Shown piece by piece: positions 33,967-43,101 of a stretch of 64,000 bases of DNA (within the stretch, counting starts at the first letter, position 1; each line of letters opens with the position of its first letter). The notes beneath the pieces were generated by a model. It searched no databases. It saw only the letters and a program-made list of their open reading frames with translations, and had not been told where the DNA came from. Source of the stretch: G965227875 sp965227875 (GTDB lineage Bacteria; Pseudomonadota; Alphaproteobacteria; Rhizobiales; JAJFHC01). The translations under genes and the position numbers were made by a program. The stretch spans positions 558,001 to 622,000 of the forward strand of contig OZ245783.1 of assembly GCA_965227875.1 (NCBI GenBank), written 5' to 3'.

Positions 33967-35634
33967 ATGACATCGAGATCGAATCCGACCACGCGGCACA
34001 TTCTGTTCACGGCCGCAGCGGTTCTCCTCGTGGCGGTCGCCGCAGCCGGGGCGATGGTCGCCTACTGGCTGCTGTTTCCAGACGGACCAACGAGCGCCGA
34101 CAGCGGAAGTCCGGCAGGGTCACCCGAACCACCGGTTTCGGTCCGCTATATCGACACCTCGCTCATCGTCATCGAAGCGACCGACATCGACCTGAACGCA
34201 TTCGTCCCCGAAACGAGCCGGCGGTCCGGCGCGGTCGAAGTCATCGGCGACAGGATCCTGGTCGCCGATGCCGATGGAAGGTTCTACCAGATCGAAGACG
34301 CGGGCGACGGCGCAATGCGCACCACGCGCTTGCCAACCCGGATCGACCTGAACGCGGCGGAAATGCTCGCGGAACTCAAGCGGAAAATGCCGAAAGCGTC
34401 CCTCAATCCGGTCCGGCTTTCCGACCTCCACTACGCCCCGGCTTCGCGGACCGTCTACGTCACCCACTCCTATTGGAACCTCGAGCGCCAATGCGGGACG
34501 CTGCGGGTGTTGTCCATGCCCGCGAACCTGCTGCAGGACAAGGAGCAGGATCAGTCGGCCCACTGGACCCGGATCTACGAATCCGCAACCTGCCTGCCGC
34601 TGCATCGCAAGGGGCATGAGAGTGGTGGACGGATGTGGATCGGCCCGGATGACACGGCGTACGTGACGATCGGACACTACGGAAGGACGGACGACAGCCA
34701 GGACGACGGCATCGACGTCGGCAAGATCATCCGGCTGGACCTCGAAACCGGGAAAGCAAGGCACTTCACGAAAGGACACCGGAACCCTCAGGGCCTTACG
34801 ATGGACCGAAACGGCGTTCTCTGGTCGACGGAACACGGCCCCCGGGGCGGCGACGAGCTGAACGTGATCGTCGAGGGGAAAAACTATGGCTGGCCGCATG
34901 TTTCGCTGGGAACGGACTACGGTTCGAAGGACCTGGGCTTTTCCACGAACCAGGGTCGCCACGAAGGATACGAGAAGCCGGTGTATGCGTGGACCCCGTC
35001 CATCGGCGTCAGCAATCTGGTCTCGCTGAGGGATTTCCATGAACGATGGAACGGTGATCTCATCGTGACGAGCCTGACCGGGAACGCGATGCACAGACTG
35101 CGACTGAACGGCACGAGCGTTATTCTCGACGAGACCATAATGGTCGACCGCCGTATCCGCGACATCGTCGAGGCCGACGGCAACCGCATTTTCCTCTGGA
35201 CCGACGAGGCCCATCTCCTGCAACTGAAAGCGATCGAGCCGGACATCACGTTCCTCGAAATGGTGAACAAGCTCCCGCCGGAGATCAGGGACGTGCTGCT
35301 CGAGTGCGCCAGTTGCCATCAATTCGAAGACCGGGACTCGACAGGCGGGAAGATCTCGCTGGCCAACGTGTACAAGCGACGGATCGCAATCGGACCTGAC
35401 GAACTCTATTCGCCCGCGTTCCTGTCGCGCCGGGGTACGAAGTTCTGGTGGGACAAGTGGAAACTCGACAAGTTCCTGGAATCGCCGTCTGAACTCATAC
35501 CGGGCACGACCATGAAGTTCGGCGGTATCGAGGACTGGCACACCAGGCAGGAAATCATTGCCTTTCTCATCGCCACGGACAATCTTTGGGACCGCACCAG
35601 CCCTCAAATACCGGCAACCCGGAACAAGAACTAA
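33967..35634 (+). CDS. PQQ-type sugar dehydrogenase with C-terminal haem c motif
   Basis: 555 residues. An N-terminal membrane anchor or uncleaved signal (about residues 12-34) leads to a six-bladed propeller of the glucose/sorbosone dehydrogenase family: GHRNPQGLTMD, STEHGPRGGDELNVI and YGWPHVSLG are hallmark blocks. Residues 447-451 are CASCH, a c-type haem site, followed about 65 residues later by a possible axial Met (GTTMKFGG). The enzyme would oxidise a sugar in the periplasm and pass electrons to its own haem. Its stop abuts the start of the large glycosyltransferase. Confidence 0.82.
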   Translation: MTSRSNPTTRHILFTAAAVLLVAVAAAGAMVAYWLLFPDGPTSADSGSPAGSPEPPVSVRYIDTSLIVIEATDIDLNAFVPETSRRSGAVEVIGDRILVADADGRFYQIEDAGDGAMRTTRLPTRIDLNAAEMLAELKRKMPKASLNPVRLSDLHYAPASRTVYVTHSYWNLERQCGTLRVLSMPANLLQDKEQDQSAHWTRIYESATCLPLHRKGHESGGRMWIGPDDTAYVTIGHYGRTDDSQDDGIDVGKIIRLDLETGKARHFTKGHRNPQGLTMDRNGVLWSTEHGPRGGDELNVIVEGKNYGWPHVSLGTDYGSKDLGFSTNQGRHEGYEKPVYAWTPSIGVSNLVSLRDFHERWNGDLIVTSLTGNAMHRLRLNGTSVILDETIMVDRRIRDIVEADGNRIFLWTDEAHLLQLKAIEPDITFLEMVNKLPPEIRDVLLECASCHQFEDRDSTGGKISLANVYKRRIAIGPDELYSPAFLSRRGTKFWWDKWKLDKFLESPSELIPGTTMKFGGIEDWHTRQEIIAFLIATDNLWDRTSPQIPATRNKN

Positions 35635-38600
35635 ATGCCACAAAACGATATCCGACTCGCATGTTTCTTCGGTTCGGACGACGCAGATCTCCTTCCCCAT
35701 TTCCTCGCTCACTACAGGTCCCTCGACGTAACCCGCTTCCATTTCGTGCTGCACGGAACGTTCGCGGATAGGCATCTCGAGTTCCTTGCCGGCCAGGACG
35801 ACATCTCGGTCGAGGCGCATGTGGACGAGCCCTACAGCGATCCGCTGCAATGCCGGCATATCGATCGTCTGTTTGCCGACTTGGACGGGAAATGGGTCTT
35901 CCATGTGGATGCGGACGAACTGGTCGAACTGCCCTATGCGAACACCGGCAAGACGATCGCCGCACTCGAATTGTTCGGTGCGGACGCGCTCCCCGGCTAC
36001 ATGCTGCAGCGCGTGTCTGATGACGGCAGCCTCTGTGCAATCGAAGCCTCGGACAATATCTGGGACACATACCCCAAGGCGGACTTCAATCTCACCGAAC
36101 ATATCGGTCTCGACAGCGCGATCTGGAAATCGAAGTTTCCCCTGATCAAGGTGTCGGCAAAGACGAAGAGAAAGCGCGGGAACCATCTTCCCCCGAACGA
36201 CTTTCCCGCCGAACGAACGCCCATGCGCGCGGTCATCCATCACTTCAAGTGGCGCGCGCCGCTGCTCGGGAATCTCAAGCGCGTCCGGGGACCTGAATCA
36301 GCCGAAAGCGAGCAGGTGCAGTATCGCGCCTGGCTGGAGGGGAATGACAACAGGTTGCCCACGACATGGGCCCGGACGTTCTCCAGGGCCGACCTCTTCG
36401 AGATCGGACTGCTGGCCCGCGCAGACCGCAGAACGATGGCTGTCTACTCCCTTCTCGGGAAAATCCGGAAGTCGAGGGGAAAGGCCGGTTATCCGGAGGC
36501 GAAGCTGAAAAACAAGGCCCGGCTCTTGATGGAGGGCGCACCGACGGACGAGACGCGCCCCGCCTTGCCGGACGAGGCAATCTGGAGCGATCTTTTCGGC
36601 AAGACGGGCCGCATCTGCCTCGTCTCGTTCGAACTGGTCGGACCGACGAAAACCGGCGGCATCGGCACGGCGATTTCCGCGCTGGCCGAACTTCTCAGCG
36701 CGTTCGGACATGACGTCCATGTCCTTTTCACCCCCCATGTCGGATACGGCGAACTGCACCAGCTCTGGCACGACATGTGGAACGCGCGCGGGGTAACGCT
36801 CCATTACCTGCCACACCGGCTCTCGCATTCCGAGCGGGAACCCGACAGGCATTCGATTTGCGCCCGGATCGCCGGGTACCTCTCGGAGCATTCGTTCGAC
36901 GTCATCCACTTTCACGAGAACGGCGGGTTCGGCGCCCATGTCGCCCGCCTTTGCATGTCGGGCGTGGGGTTCAGGAACACCCGGGTCTGCATCAGCACGC
37001 ACGGCCCTCAGGGTTGGGCAATGCTTGGCAACGGTTTCGACTGGTACCAAAGCGAAGGCGACATCACGGATGTCGAGACAGCGGCGTTGCGCTCAGCCGA
37101 TCTCGTCATGTCCCCCAGCCGCTACATGCTGGAATGGATAGAAGCACAGATGACGCCCATGCGGCGCACCCGGGTCATGAGAAACGCGCTTCCCGGCAGT
37201 TCGCGATACTTTCGACGTGATCCGGGCGGACACCGGACAGTCGACGAAATCGTGTTCTTCGGCCGCATGGAGCCACGCAAGGGTCTTGATCGATTTCTCG
37301 ACGCCCTGGAGCTGCTGCAAGCCGGAAAGCCCGCGCCTTTTCGACTGACCTTCCTCGGCAGGGAAGTCGACGCGGCGTACACACGCCGGATTGCGGAGCA
37401 CTGCGGCCGGCTGGGTCTGGGGCACGAAATCATCTCCAATCTGGGCACCATCGACGCCGTCAACTATCTTCGTGCATCGCGTTGCGTCGTGGTCGTTCCG
37501 TCCAAGCTCGATAACCTGCCCTACACGGTCTACGAATGCCTCGAGAACGGCATCCCGCTCGTGACCACTTCGGTCGGCGGCATTCCGGAAATGGTTCCTG
37601 AAAGTCACCGTGAACAGGTTCTCGCCGCCGACAGCGCCCGCAGTCTCGCAGACCGTCTCGGAGAGGTCCTCTCCGAAGGTGCGCGAACCTGCGGCCTTTC
37701 CTTCGACACCGCGCTTGTCGAACTCGAGAACATCGCGGTCCACACGCGCCTCGTATCCGAAGCGGGCACACCGCGATCCCAAGCCGTTGCGGACCACAAT
37801 GTCTCCATCGTGGTCTACGGCGACGGTCGTTCGCCTGCCGCTCATCGTGTCGGGACGCAGCTGACGTCCTTGCCGGATCGCCGGTTCGGCCGGCTGTTCA
37901 TGACGAAACACGCCGGACCCGCTCGCGGCGAGGGCGAGGCGCAGGCGCCCGGCGGATGGACGATTGCCGATCCGCAGGACTGGACCGATCGGGAAGACGA
38001 CGACCGGGTCGCTTCGTTGTTCGCGAACGCGGCCGACGACGACATCGTGGTTTTCCTGCATGACAGGGTTCAGCCGGACGAAGGCGCGATCGAAAGCTTG
38101 TTGACCGCGGCGGCGAATTCGCGCGCTGACGCCATGGTGTGCGGATACCGGTTCGCCCTGTGCGCACCGGGGGACCAAGCACCGGTGAGGATCTCCGCGC
38201 CGGTTCTGCCGATGTCATTGCCCCTCTGCTCTGCCGCGGGCCAGAACCTCTTCGGGACCGGTTTCTTCGCCGTGCGGGGCAAGAACCTGAACGCCATGCC
38301 TTTCACCAATTTCGACCATGGTGACCGCGAGTTGTTTCACTGGAAGCTGCTGAACAGGCTGGCCGCGAAAGGCGCCTACATCGAGGCGATCCCCGCGTCC
38401 CTCTGCCTCCGGTACGTCGAGGAAGACGAAGACTGGGTCGGCAGGGTCACCCGCGCGGACCTCGAGGACCTTCTGCTGCCCTGGACCGAGAACGTCGACC
38501 CGCGGGTCCGCCACGCCCTGCGGATTTCGGCCGAGATCCAGGCGTCGCGAACATCCGACGTCGATCATCTGCAGAATTTCCTGGCCGGGACCGACCGGCG

Positions 38601-38799
38601 GAGCATCACCGACGAAGACGGCTGGATACAGGCCGCGCGCCGGAATGACTGGCTGACCGACATGTTCCGTGAAGGCTATGTCGGGGAGATGGAGTTTCTT
38701 TCGAACACCCTGAAGAACACCAGGCTGGGCAAGGCGGTGCGGAACTCCGACAGGCTGAAGAACGGCATCGCGAAAATCCTGAGCTTTGTCGCCCGATAG
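35635..38799 (+). CDS. Large three-domain glycosyltransferase
   Basis: 1054 residues. Residues about 5-215 resemble the GT2_4/GT92-like group (LACFFGSDDADLLPHFLAHY; DADELVELP as metal motif). Residues about 320-690 are a GT4 GT-B glycosyltransferase (TGGIGTAISALAELLSAFGH; FFGRMEPRKGLDRFLDAL; nucleotide-sugar end VYECLENGIPLVTTSVGGIP). From about residue 720 a GT2-like domain (VSIVVYGDGRS; FLHDRVQPDEGAIESLL) follows, with a helical tail. It would add two or three different sugars to one glycan. The ATG follows the dehydrogenase stop with no gap, so the two are coupled. Confidence 0.82.
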   Translation: MPQNDIRLACFFGSDDADLLPHFLAHYRSLDVTRFHFVLHGTFADRHLEFLAGQDDISVEAHVDEPYSDPLQCRHIDRLFADLDGKWVFHVDADELVELPYANTGKTIAALELFGADALPGYMLQRVSDDGSLCAIEASDNIWDTYPKADFNLTEHIGLDSAIWKSKFPLIKVSAKTKRKRGNHLPPNDFPAERTPMRAVIHHFKWRAPLLGNLKRVRGPESAESEQVQYRAWLEGNDNRLPTTWARTFSRADLFEIGLLARADRRTMAVYSLLGKIRKSRGKAGYPEAKLKNKARLLMEGAPTDETRPALPDEAIWSDLFGKTGRICLVSFELVGPTKTGGIGTAISALAELLSAFGHDVHVLFTPHVGYGELHQLWHDMWNARGVTLHYLPHRLSHSEREPDRHSICARIAGYLSEHSFDVIHFHENGGFGAHVARLCMSGVGFRNTRVCISTHGPQGWAMLGNGFDWYQSEGDITDVETAALRSADLVMSPSRYMLEWIEAQMTPMRRTRVMRNALPGSSRYFRRDPGGHRTVDEIVFFGRMEPRKGLDRFLDALELLQAGKPAPFRLTFLGREVDAAYTRRIAEHCGRLGLGHEIISNLGTIDAVNYLRASRCVVVVPSKLDNLPYTVYECLENGIPLVTTSVGGIPEMVPESHREQVLAADSARSLADRLGEVLSEGARTCGLSFDTALVELENIAVHTRLVSEAGTPRSQAVADHNVSIVVYGDGRSPAAHRVGTQLTSLPDRRFGRLFMTKHAGPARGEGEAQAPGGWTIADPQDWTDREDDDRVASLFANAADDDIVVFLHDRVQPDEGAIESLLTAAANSRADAMVCGYRFALCAPGDQAPVRISAPVLPMSLPLCSAAGQNLFGTGFFAVRGKNLNAMPFTNFDHGDRELFHWKLLNRLAAKGAYIEAIPASLCLRYVEEDEDWVGRVTRADLEDLLLPWTENVDPRVRHALRISAEIQASRTSDVDHLQNFLAGTDRRSITDEDGWIQAARRNDWLTDMFREGYVGEMEFLSNTLKNTRLGKAVRNSDRLKNGIAKILSFVAR

Positions 38800-38859
38800 G
38801 CCCCTTCGGCGCGGCGCGGGATCTGTTGTAGCTCCGGAAGACCCGAATTCGGCAGCGCG

Positions 38860-40002
38860 CTAGGGACGCCCTCGGCTCTCGGCGGCGTCGGAGGCCTTGG
38901 TGACGACGGTGCCGTCATAGAGGACGTCGAACAGGCCGTGCGAACCGTCCTTCGTATCGTGGTCCGTCTCGTCGGAGCACGCATCTCTGTCGCGGACTGC
39001 GTCCTGTTCGGCCTCGCGCGTGCTGACGAGCTTTCCCTTGTCTTCGTCCCAGAGCTGGCACTTCCAGCATTTCCAGGCCTGCGCGAGATTTATGGTCGGC
39101 GCCGTCGCGAAGATCGGGTTCGAATTGTGGCACGCCGCCAGATTGTATCCGGGGATCCTGGGGTTCAGGTGATGAATGTGATGGTAGCTCACATTGTTCA
39201 GCAACCAGTGTCCCACGACCGGCAGATCGAGGAACGAACTGCCCGCCCAGGGCGATTTCTTCAGCGACCAGTCCGCATTCCTCTCCCACACGGATTCCTC
39301 GAAATCGTGCTGCGACACGAAGAGCCAGACCCCAAGACACCCGCCGACGAGATAGATCAGCCCGAAAACGATCAGATAGTTCTGCCAGCCGGCCAGAAGG
39401 ATGATGGAACCCTGCACGACCACCAGGCCGATATTCGTGTAGATGATGCCGGCGGCGGCCTCTTTCGATCGGCCTGTCGCAGGCAGCCGGTACAGGATCT
39501 GCCAACGGCCTATCATCTCGACGAGGAAAAGGCCGGGCATGGTGCGCAGCAGCCTGTAGGCCAACCTGTTGAAGGTTGACAGCGCCAGGTATTCCTCCAC
39601 CGTCAGCATGACGACGTCCCCGCGTCCCCGCCGGTCGAGATTCTGCGACGTCGCATGGTGCGCGAGATGTTCTTCCGTCCAGTAGCGGGAGGGAACGAAG
39701 AACAGAAGCCCGAGGAGAAACGCGCAGATCTGGTTGGCTCTTTTCGTCTCGAAGAGATTGGCATGCAGACAATCATGGAAAAGCAGGAAGATGCGCATGA
39801 AGATCACGGCTGCGAAAACGCAGACCGGGACGAAAAGCCATGAGCCGTTATCGACAAGGGACACGGCGACGACCCAAAGCGACGCATAGATCGCCAGGGT
39901 GACGAAAATCTCCCTGAACGCCTTGACGTTGGAACTCCTGGCAAAAGGACGCGTCGCATCGTATGCGACTGCGATATCGACGTTTTGCGCTGCGGATGAC
40001 AC
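38860..40002 (-). CDS. Acyl-lipid fatty acid desaturase (FAD2/DesA-like)
   Basis: 380 residues, integral-membrane di-iron desaturase. Histidine boxes HDCLH (76-80), HLAHH (112-116) and HHIHH (near 275) are intact, with four or more membrane segments between them. The first box followed by LFETKRAN and the third in NNVSYHHIHHLNP are typical of acyl-lipid desaturases that add a double bond to membrane fatty acids. The C-terminus is a polar tail of about 60 residues rich in Asp and Glu. It is transcribed alone, opposite to both flanking operons. It is distinct from the DEGS-like desaturase at 53867. Confidence 0.88.
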   Translation of the reverse strand: MSSAAQNVDIAVAYDATRPFARSSNVKAFREIFVTLAIYASLWVVAVSLVDNGSWLFVPVCVFAAVIFMRIFLLFHDCLHANLFETKRANQICAFLLGLLFFVPSRYWTEEHLAHHATSQNLDRRGRGDVVMLTVEEYLALSTFNRLAYRLLRTMPGLFLVEMIGRWQILYRLPATGRSKEAAAGIIYTNIGLVVVQGSIILLAGWQNYLIVFGLIYLVGGCLGVWLFVSQHDFEESVWERNADWSLKKSPWAGSSFLDLPVVGHWLLNNVSYHHIHHLNPRIPGYNLAACHNSNPIFATAPTINLAQAWKCWKCQLWDEDKGKLVSTREAEQDAVRDRDACSDETDHDTKDGSHGLFDVLYDGTVVTKASDAAESRGRP

Positions 40003-40180
40003 GGTCCGCCTCCCGATTGTCTGTCTGCGGAGATCCTGTCATTCATAACACAGCCCGCGCCGGATGGAACGCGGTTTGAGTCCTCCACTCCTTCCCTGTG
40101 CAATCGGCGCCGAACCGAGTTTCAATTGCAAAATGCATCTGTTATCAAGACGGGCCTTTTGTTCAGATGCGGCAAACGAC

Positions 40181-40600
40181 ATGGCCCAGCTATTTGTGAT
40201 CGACGAACTGTCCACGGCGTCGGAGGAATTCGACGGCGAGACGATCGTCATCCAGTTCAAGCACGGGACCTATTCGGTGCTGACCGGATGTGGAAACGCC
40301 ATATTCGACATGTTCCGCACCCCGCTTTCCGCGGAAGCCGCCGTTGAAGCGGTCCGCGCGGCAACCGGGTCCGAGCCGGATCCCCTGGGCGAAGAGGTGA
40401 ACCGGTTCGTCGCGGAACTCGTGGGCGCACACATCCTCGTCGAAGCCGCTCCCGGGTCTCAGGCCGGAAAGGCCGTCTTCAAGGGCCCATATTCCACGCC
40501 CGGAATGGAAACCTACGACGATCTGGCGGACATGATGCTCGTCGACCCCGTTCACGAGGTCGACATGTCGGAGGGTTGGCCAAAGAGGCCGGAAACCTGA
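40181..40600 (+). CDS. PqqD-like (RRE fold) protein
   Basis: 139 residues. The first 90 residues match the PqqD winged-helix domain: FDGETIVIQFKHGTYSVLTG, then an acidic helix with EEVNRFVAELVGAHILVEAAP. PqqD domains bind leader peptides in RiPP pathways. No PQQ-synthesis genes (pqqA, B, C, E) are adjacent. It heads a five-gene operon with a HPr-kinase-like gene, as PqqD-like and kinase genes are paired in some lasso-peptide clusters. The start is uncertain: no good ribosome site, and an in-frame ATG at 40133 would add 16 residues. Confidence 0.8.
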   Translation: MAQLFVIDELSTASEEFDGETIVIQFKHGTYSVLTGCGNAIFDMFRTPLSAEAAVEAVRAATGSEPDPLGEEVNRFVAELVGAHILVEAAPGSQAGKAVFKGPYSTPGMETYDDLADMMLVDPVHEVDMSEGWPKRPET

Positions 40601-40613
40601 TCGTCGGCAGTAC

Positions 40614-41675
40614 ATGACAGGCGCTTTCCGCGATCACGCGGCACTTCGACGACTCTACGAAGACTGCGTCGCGTTGAACGCGGTGAACCGGTCTGTCCGC
40701 AACCTGCGTTTCGGGCCGTTCGGCCTCGAACTGTCCTTTCCAAACCCGGATATCGAAGAACTCCTGATGGAGTCCATGCACCACGCAGCGACCGACGAGC
40801 CCGGAAACACCGGTATCGTCATCGCCGATTTCGCGGGGGATGAACCCGCTTCCTTTCGGGACATTACGGAGCGGCTGCCAGATCACCTGCCCTATATACA
40901 AGCCATCCTCAGGTCGCCACTGGACGAGAGCGGTCCGATGGTCGCCTGGCGACCGCAATCGAGATGCTTCGAGGCTTTCGATCCGGACACCGGCACCGGT
41001 CTTCTGGCATTCGCGGATCATCGTATCGCGTCGCCTGAGGAATGGGTCACACCGCTGAGATTTTCGATGCACCATGTATCGATCGCGACACCGTATGTAA
41101 TCGCACACGGGGCGAGCCTGCACTTCGAGGATACCGGCCTCCTGCTCTCCGGAATTGCCGGTGCCGGCAAGTCGACGACAACCGCAAGAGCGATTCAAAA
41201 CGGATTCCAGACGGCGGGCGACGATGTGCTGATGATAGAAACGACCGGGACCCGCCCGATGGGCTACGGCCTCTACAACAAGCTCAAGGTGTTTCCGGAC
41301 GTCGCACGAACGCTACAGCACCACGATCGTGTCCAGTGGACAGACATCTATACGCATGGGCACAAGGTTTCGTCCCGGATCGACGACCTGTGCGCCGGCG
41401 CTTTCCGGTCCAGGGTCGCGCTGGACGCCATTCTCGTACCCAGGATCGTCGCGTCGAGCGACACGGACATCGTGCCCGTCTCCCGCGCTCAGGCAATGCG
41501 CGCCCTCGCCTCCTCGCTGGCGCTGGCACGCGGCGGCGAAGCACCCACGCTCCGGAAACTGGCCTCCCTGCTGCGCACCCTGCCCGTCTACGCCCTGGAA
41601 ATGGGCTCCGATCCCGACAGGCTGTTCGAATGCCTGCGTACGTTCTGCCGCAACCTGAAGACCCCCGCACCATGA
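40614..41675 (+). CDS. HPr kinase/phosphatase-like protein
   Basis: 353 residues. A HprK-type C-terminal kinase domain has its P-loop SGIAGAGKSTTTARAI at about residue 178, followed by GDDVLMIE. The N-terminal 160 residues lack the HprK N-domain and are unlike it. HprK-related proteins phosphorylate Ser on a protein or, in some lasso-peptide clusters, on the peptide. No HPr or PTS gene is nearby. It overlaps the first GT2 gene by ATGA and follows the PqqD-like gene by 13 nt. Confidence 0.82.
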   Translation: MTGAFRDHAALRRLYEDCVALNAVNRSVRNLRFGPFGLELSFPNPDIEELLMESMHHAATDEPGNTGIVIADFAGDEPASFRDITERLPDHLPYIQAILRSPLDESGPMVAWRPQSRCFEAFDPDTGTGLLAFADHRIASPEEWVTPLRFSMHHVSIATPYVIAHGASLHFEDTGLLLSGIAGAGKSTTTARAIQNGFQTAGDDVLMIETTGTRPMGYGLYNKLKVFPDVARTLQHHDRVQWTDIYTHGHKVSSRIDDLCAGAFRSRVALDAILVPRIVASSDTDIVPVSRAQAMRALASSLALARGGEAPTLRKLASLLRTLPVYALEMGSDPDRLFECLRTFCRNLKTPAP

Positions 41676-42421
41676 CCATATCCGTCATCATACCGTGTGG
41701 CCGGATGTCTCGCTTCCTGGCGGAGTCGGTCGCATCCGTGCTCCGGCAGGCTGCCGGGATTCTCGAAATCCTCGTGATCTGCCCTGGCGATGACGGCAAG
41801 ACGAAAGAGACTGTCGCAAGCCTGGGCGAACAGGGCGCGCCTGTCCGCCTGCTGCACGACCCCGAAACCGGCCCCGGCAACGCCCGCAACGTGGGCATAC
41901 GCGCGGCGCGCGGCGACGTCGTCGCCTTCCTCGATGCCGATGACGTCTGGGCGCCCGACAAGCTCGCCATGCAACTTGCCCGTCTTGACGCGACGCCCAC
42001 GGTCGATGCCGTCGGCGGCCTTACGGTCTGCTTCGACTGGAAGGCGGATCCGGGCTATACGGCCGAACCGGTGAGCGAGGCCGCGGGCGTTTGCCTTCCC
42101 AATCCCGGCATGCTGATATGCCGCCGCAGCGTCTTCGATACGGTCGGAATGTTCGACGACGATCTCTTGTATGCCGAGGACTTCGATCTTCTCATGCGAA
42201 TCCGCGACCTTGACGTGCCGTTCACGATGCTGAACAGGCCCGTCCTCTATTACAGACAGCACGACAACTCGATGATGACGGCCAATCATCCGCGGATGAC
42301 GTCGGATTTCCGGTTGGCGGCATTCAAGTCGGTCCGGCGCAGAAAGAAGCTCGGCAAACCGCCCGCCACCCGGCAACTCCTTACGGGCGACCTGGAAGAC
42401 TGGCCGGCCGCGACACCATGA
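41672..42421 (+). CDS. GT2-family glycosyltransferase A
   Basis: 249 residues, GT-A fold: ISVIIPCGRMSRFLAESVAS at the N-terminus, GPGNARNVGIRAARGDVVAF and the DxD metal motif FLDADDVW. The Asp of the later acceptor segment (LLYAEDFDLLMRI) is the catalytic base candidate. It transfers a sugar from a nucleotide donor; donor and acceptor are unknown. It is coupled to both neighbours by ATGA overlaps. Confidence 0.9.
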   Translation: MTISVIIPCGRMSRFLAESVASVLRQAAGILEILVICPGDDGKTKETVASLGEQGAPVRLLHDPETGPGNARNVGIRAARGDVVAFLDADDVWAPDKLAMQLARLDATPTVDAVGGLTVCFDWKADPGYTAEPVSEAAGVCLPNPGMLICRRSVFDTVGMFDDDLLYAEDFDLLMRIRDLDVPFTMLNRPVLYYRQHDNSMMTANHPRMTSDFRLAAFKSVRRRKKLGKPPATRQLLTGDLEDWPAATP

Positions 42422-43101
42422 TCTCCCTGGTGATACCCGCCTACAACGCGAGAAGAACGATCGGCGAAACGATCGAAAGCGTTCTCGCACAAACCCTCGT
42501 GCCCGATGAAATCATCGTCGTGGACGATGGTTCGACCGACGGAACCGCCGACCACCCGGTGCTTGCCCATCCCCACATACGCGTGCTGCGCCAGGAAAAC
42601 GCCGGCGCGGCGAAGGCGTTGAATGCCGGCATCGCAAATGCAAGCGGCGCGTACATTTCATTCCTGGATCACGATGATCTCTGGCTGCCGGACAAACAGA
42701 AACTGCAGCTGGACGTCCTGACTGGGCGTCCGGATCTGCCCGGCGTCGCGGCCCACTTCCGTTCGTTCTGCTGCCCGACGTCGACACCCGAGGAACGAGC
42801 CAACTGGAACGTTCCCGCCGGAGCACAGAAGGGGTGGGTGCTCGGGACAATGCTGTTGCGCAGGCAGGCCGTGGACCGCACGGGCCCGTTTCCCGAAGGC
42901 GTGCATGCCGGTTACCATATCGACTGGCTGGACCGGATGCGCAAGGCAGGGCTCGAGCCTCTGCTCCTGCCCGATGTCGTCATGGAACGGCGGATACATG
43001 CGGGGTCATTATCGCAGCGAAGCCGGGCCCGCGACGAAGGCTACCTGTCGGTCGCGCGGCGGGCCCTGGAAAGACGGCGTCGGCAGCGAAACCAGCAATG
43101 A
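42418..43101 (+). CDS. GT2-family glycosyltransferase B
   Basis: 227 residues, a short GT-A enzyme. SLVIPAYNARRTIGETIESV, IVVDDGSTDGT and FLDHDDLWLPDKQ give the donor site and metal motif. It lacks the longer C-terminal region of many GT2 enzymes. Located between GT2-A and the nucleotidyltransferase-like gene with ATGA overlaps at both ends, so all five proteins of the operon are made together. Confidence 0.9.
   Translation: MISLVIPAYNARRTIGETIESVLAQTLVPDEIIVVDDGSTDGTADHPVLAHPHIRVLRQENAGAAKALNAGIANASGAYISFLDHDDLWLPDKQKLQLDVLTGRPDLPGVAAHFRSFCCPTSTPEERANWNVPAGAQKGWVLGTMLLRRQAVDRTGPFPEGVHAGYHIDWLDRMRKAGLEPLLLPDVVMERRIHAGSLSQRSRARDEGYLSVARRALERRRRQRNQQ

Noticed and set aside
34120..36243. 707-residue minus-strand open frame
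   Set aside because: It is antisense to the PQQ-type dehydrogenase and glycosyltransferase genes, has no recognisable domain and shows the His/Asp/Arg-rich make-up of antisense frames in GC-rich DNA.
40181..40600. PqqD of PQQ biosynthesis
   Set aside because: No pqqA, pqqB, pqqC or pqqE gene is adjacent, although a PQQ-type enzyme gene lies 5 kb away; the operon partners point elsewhere.
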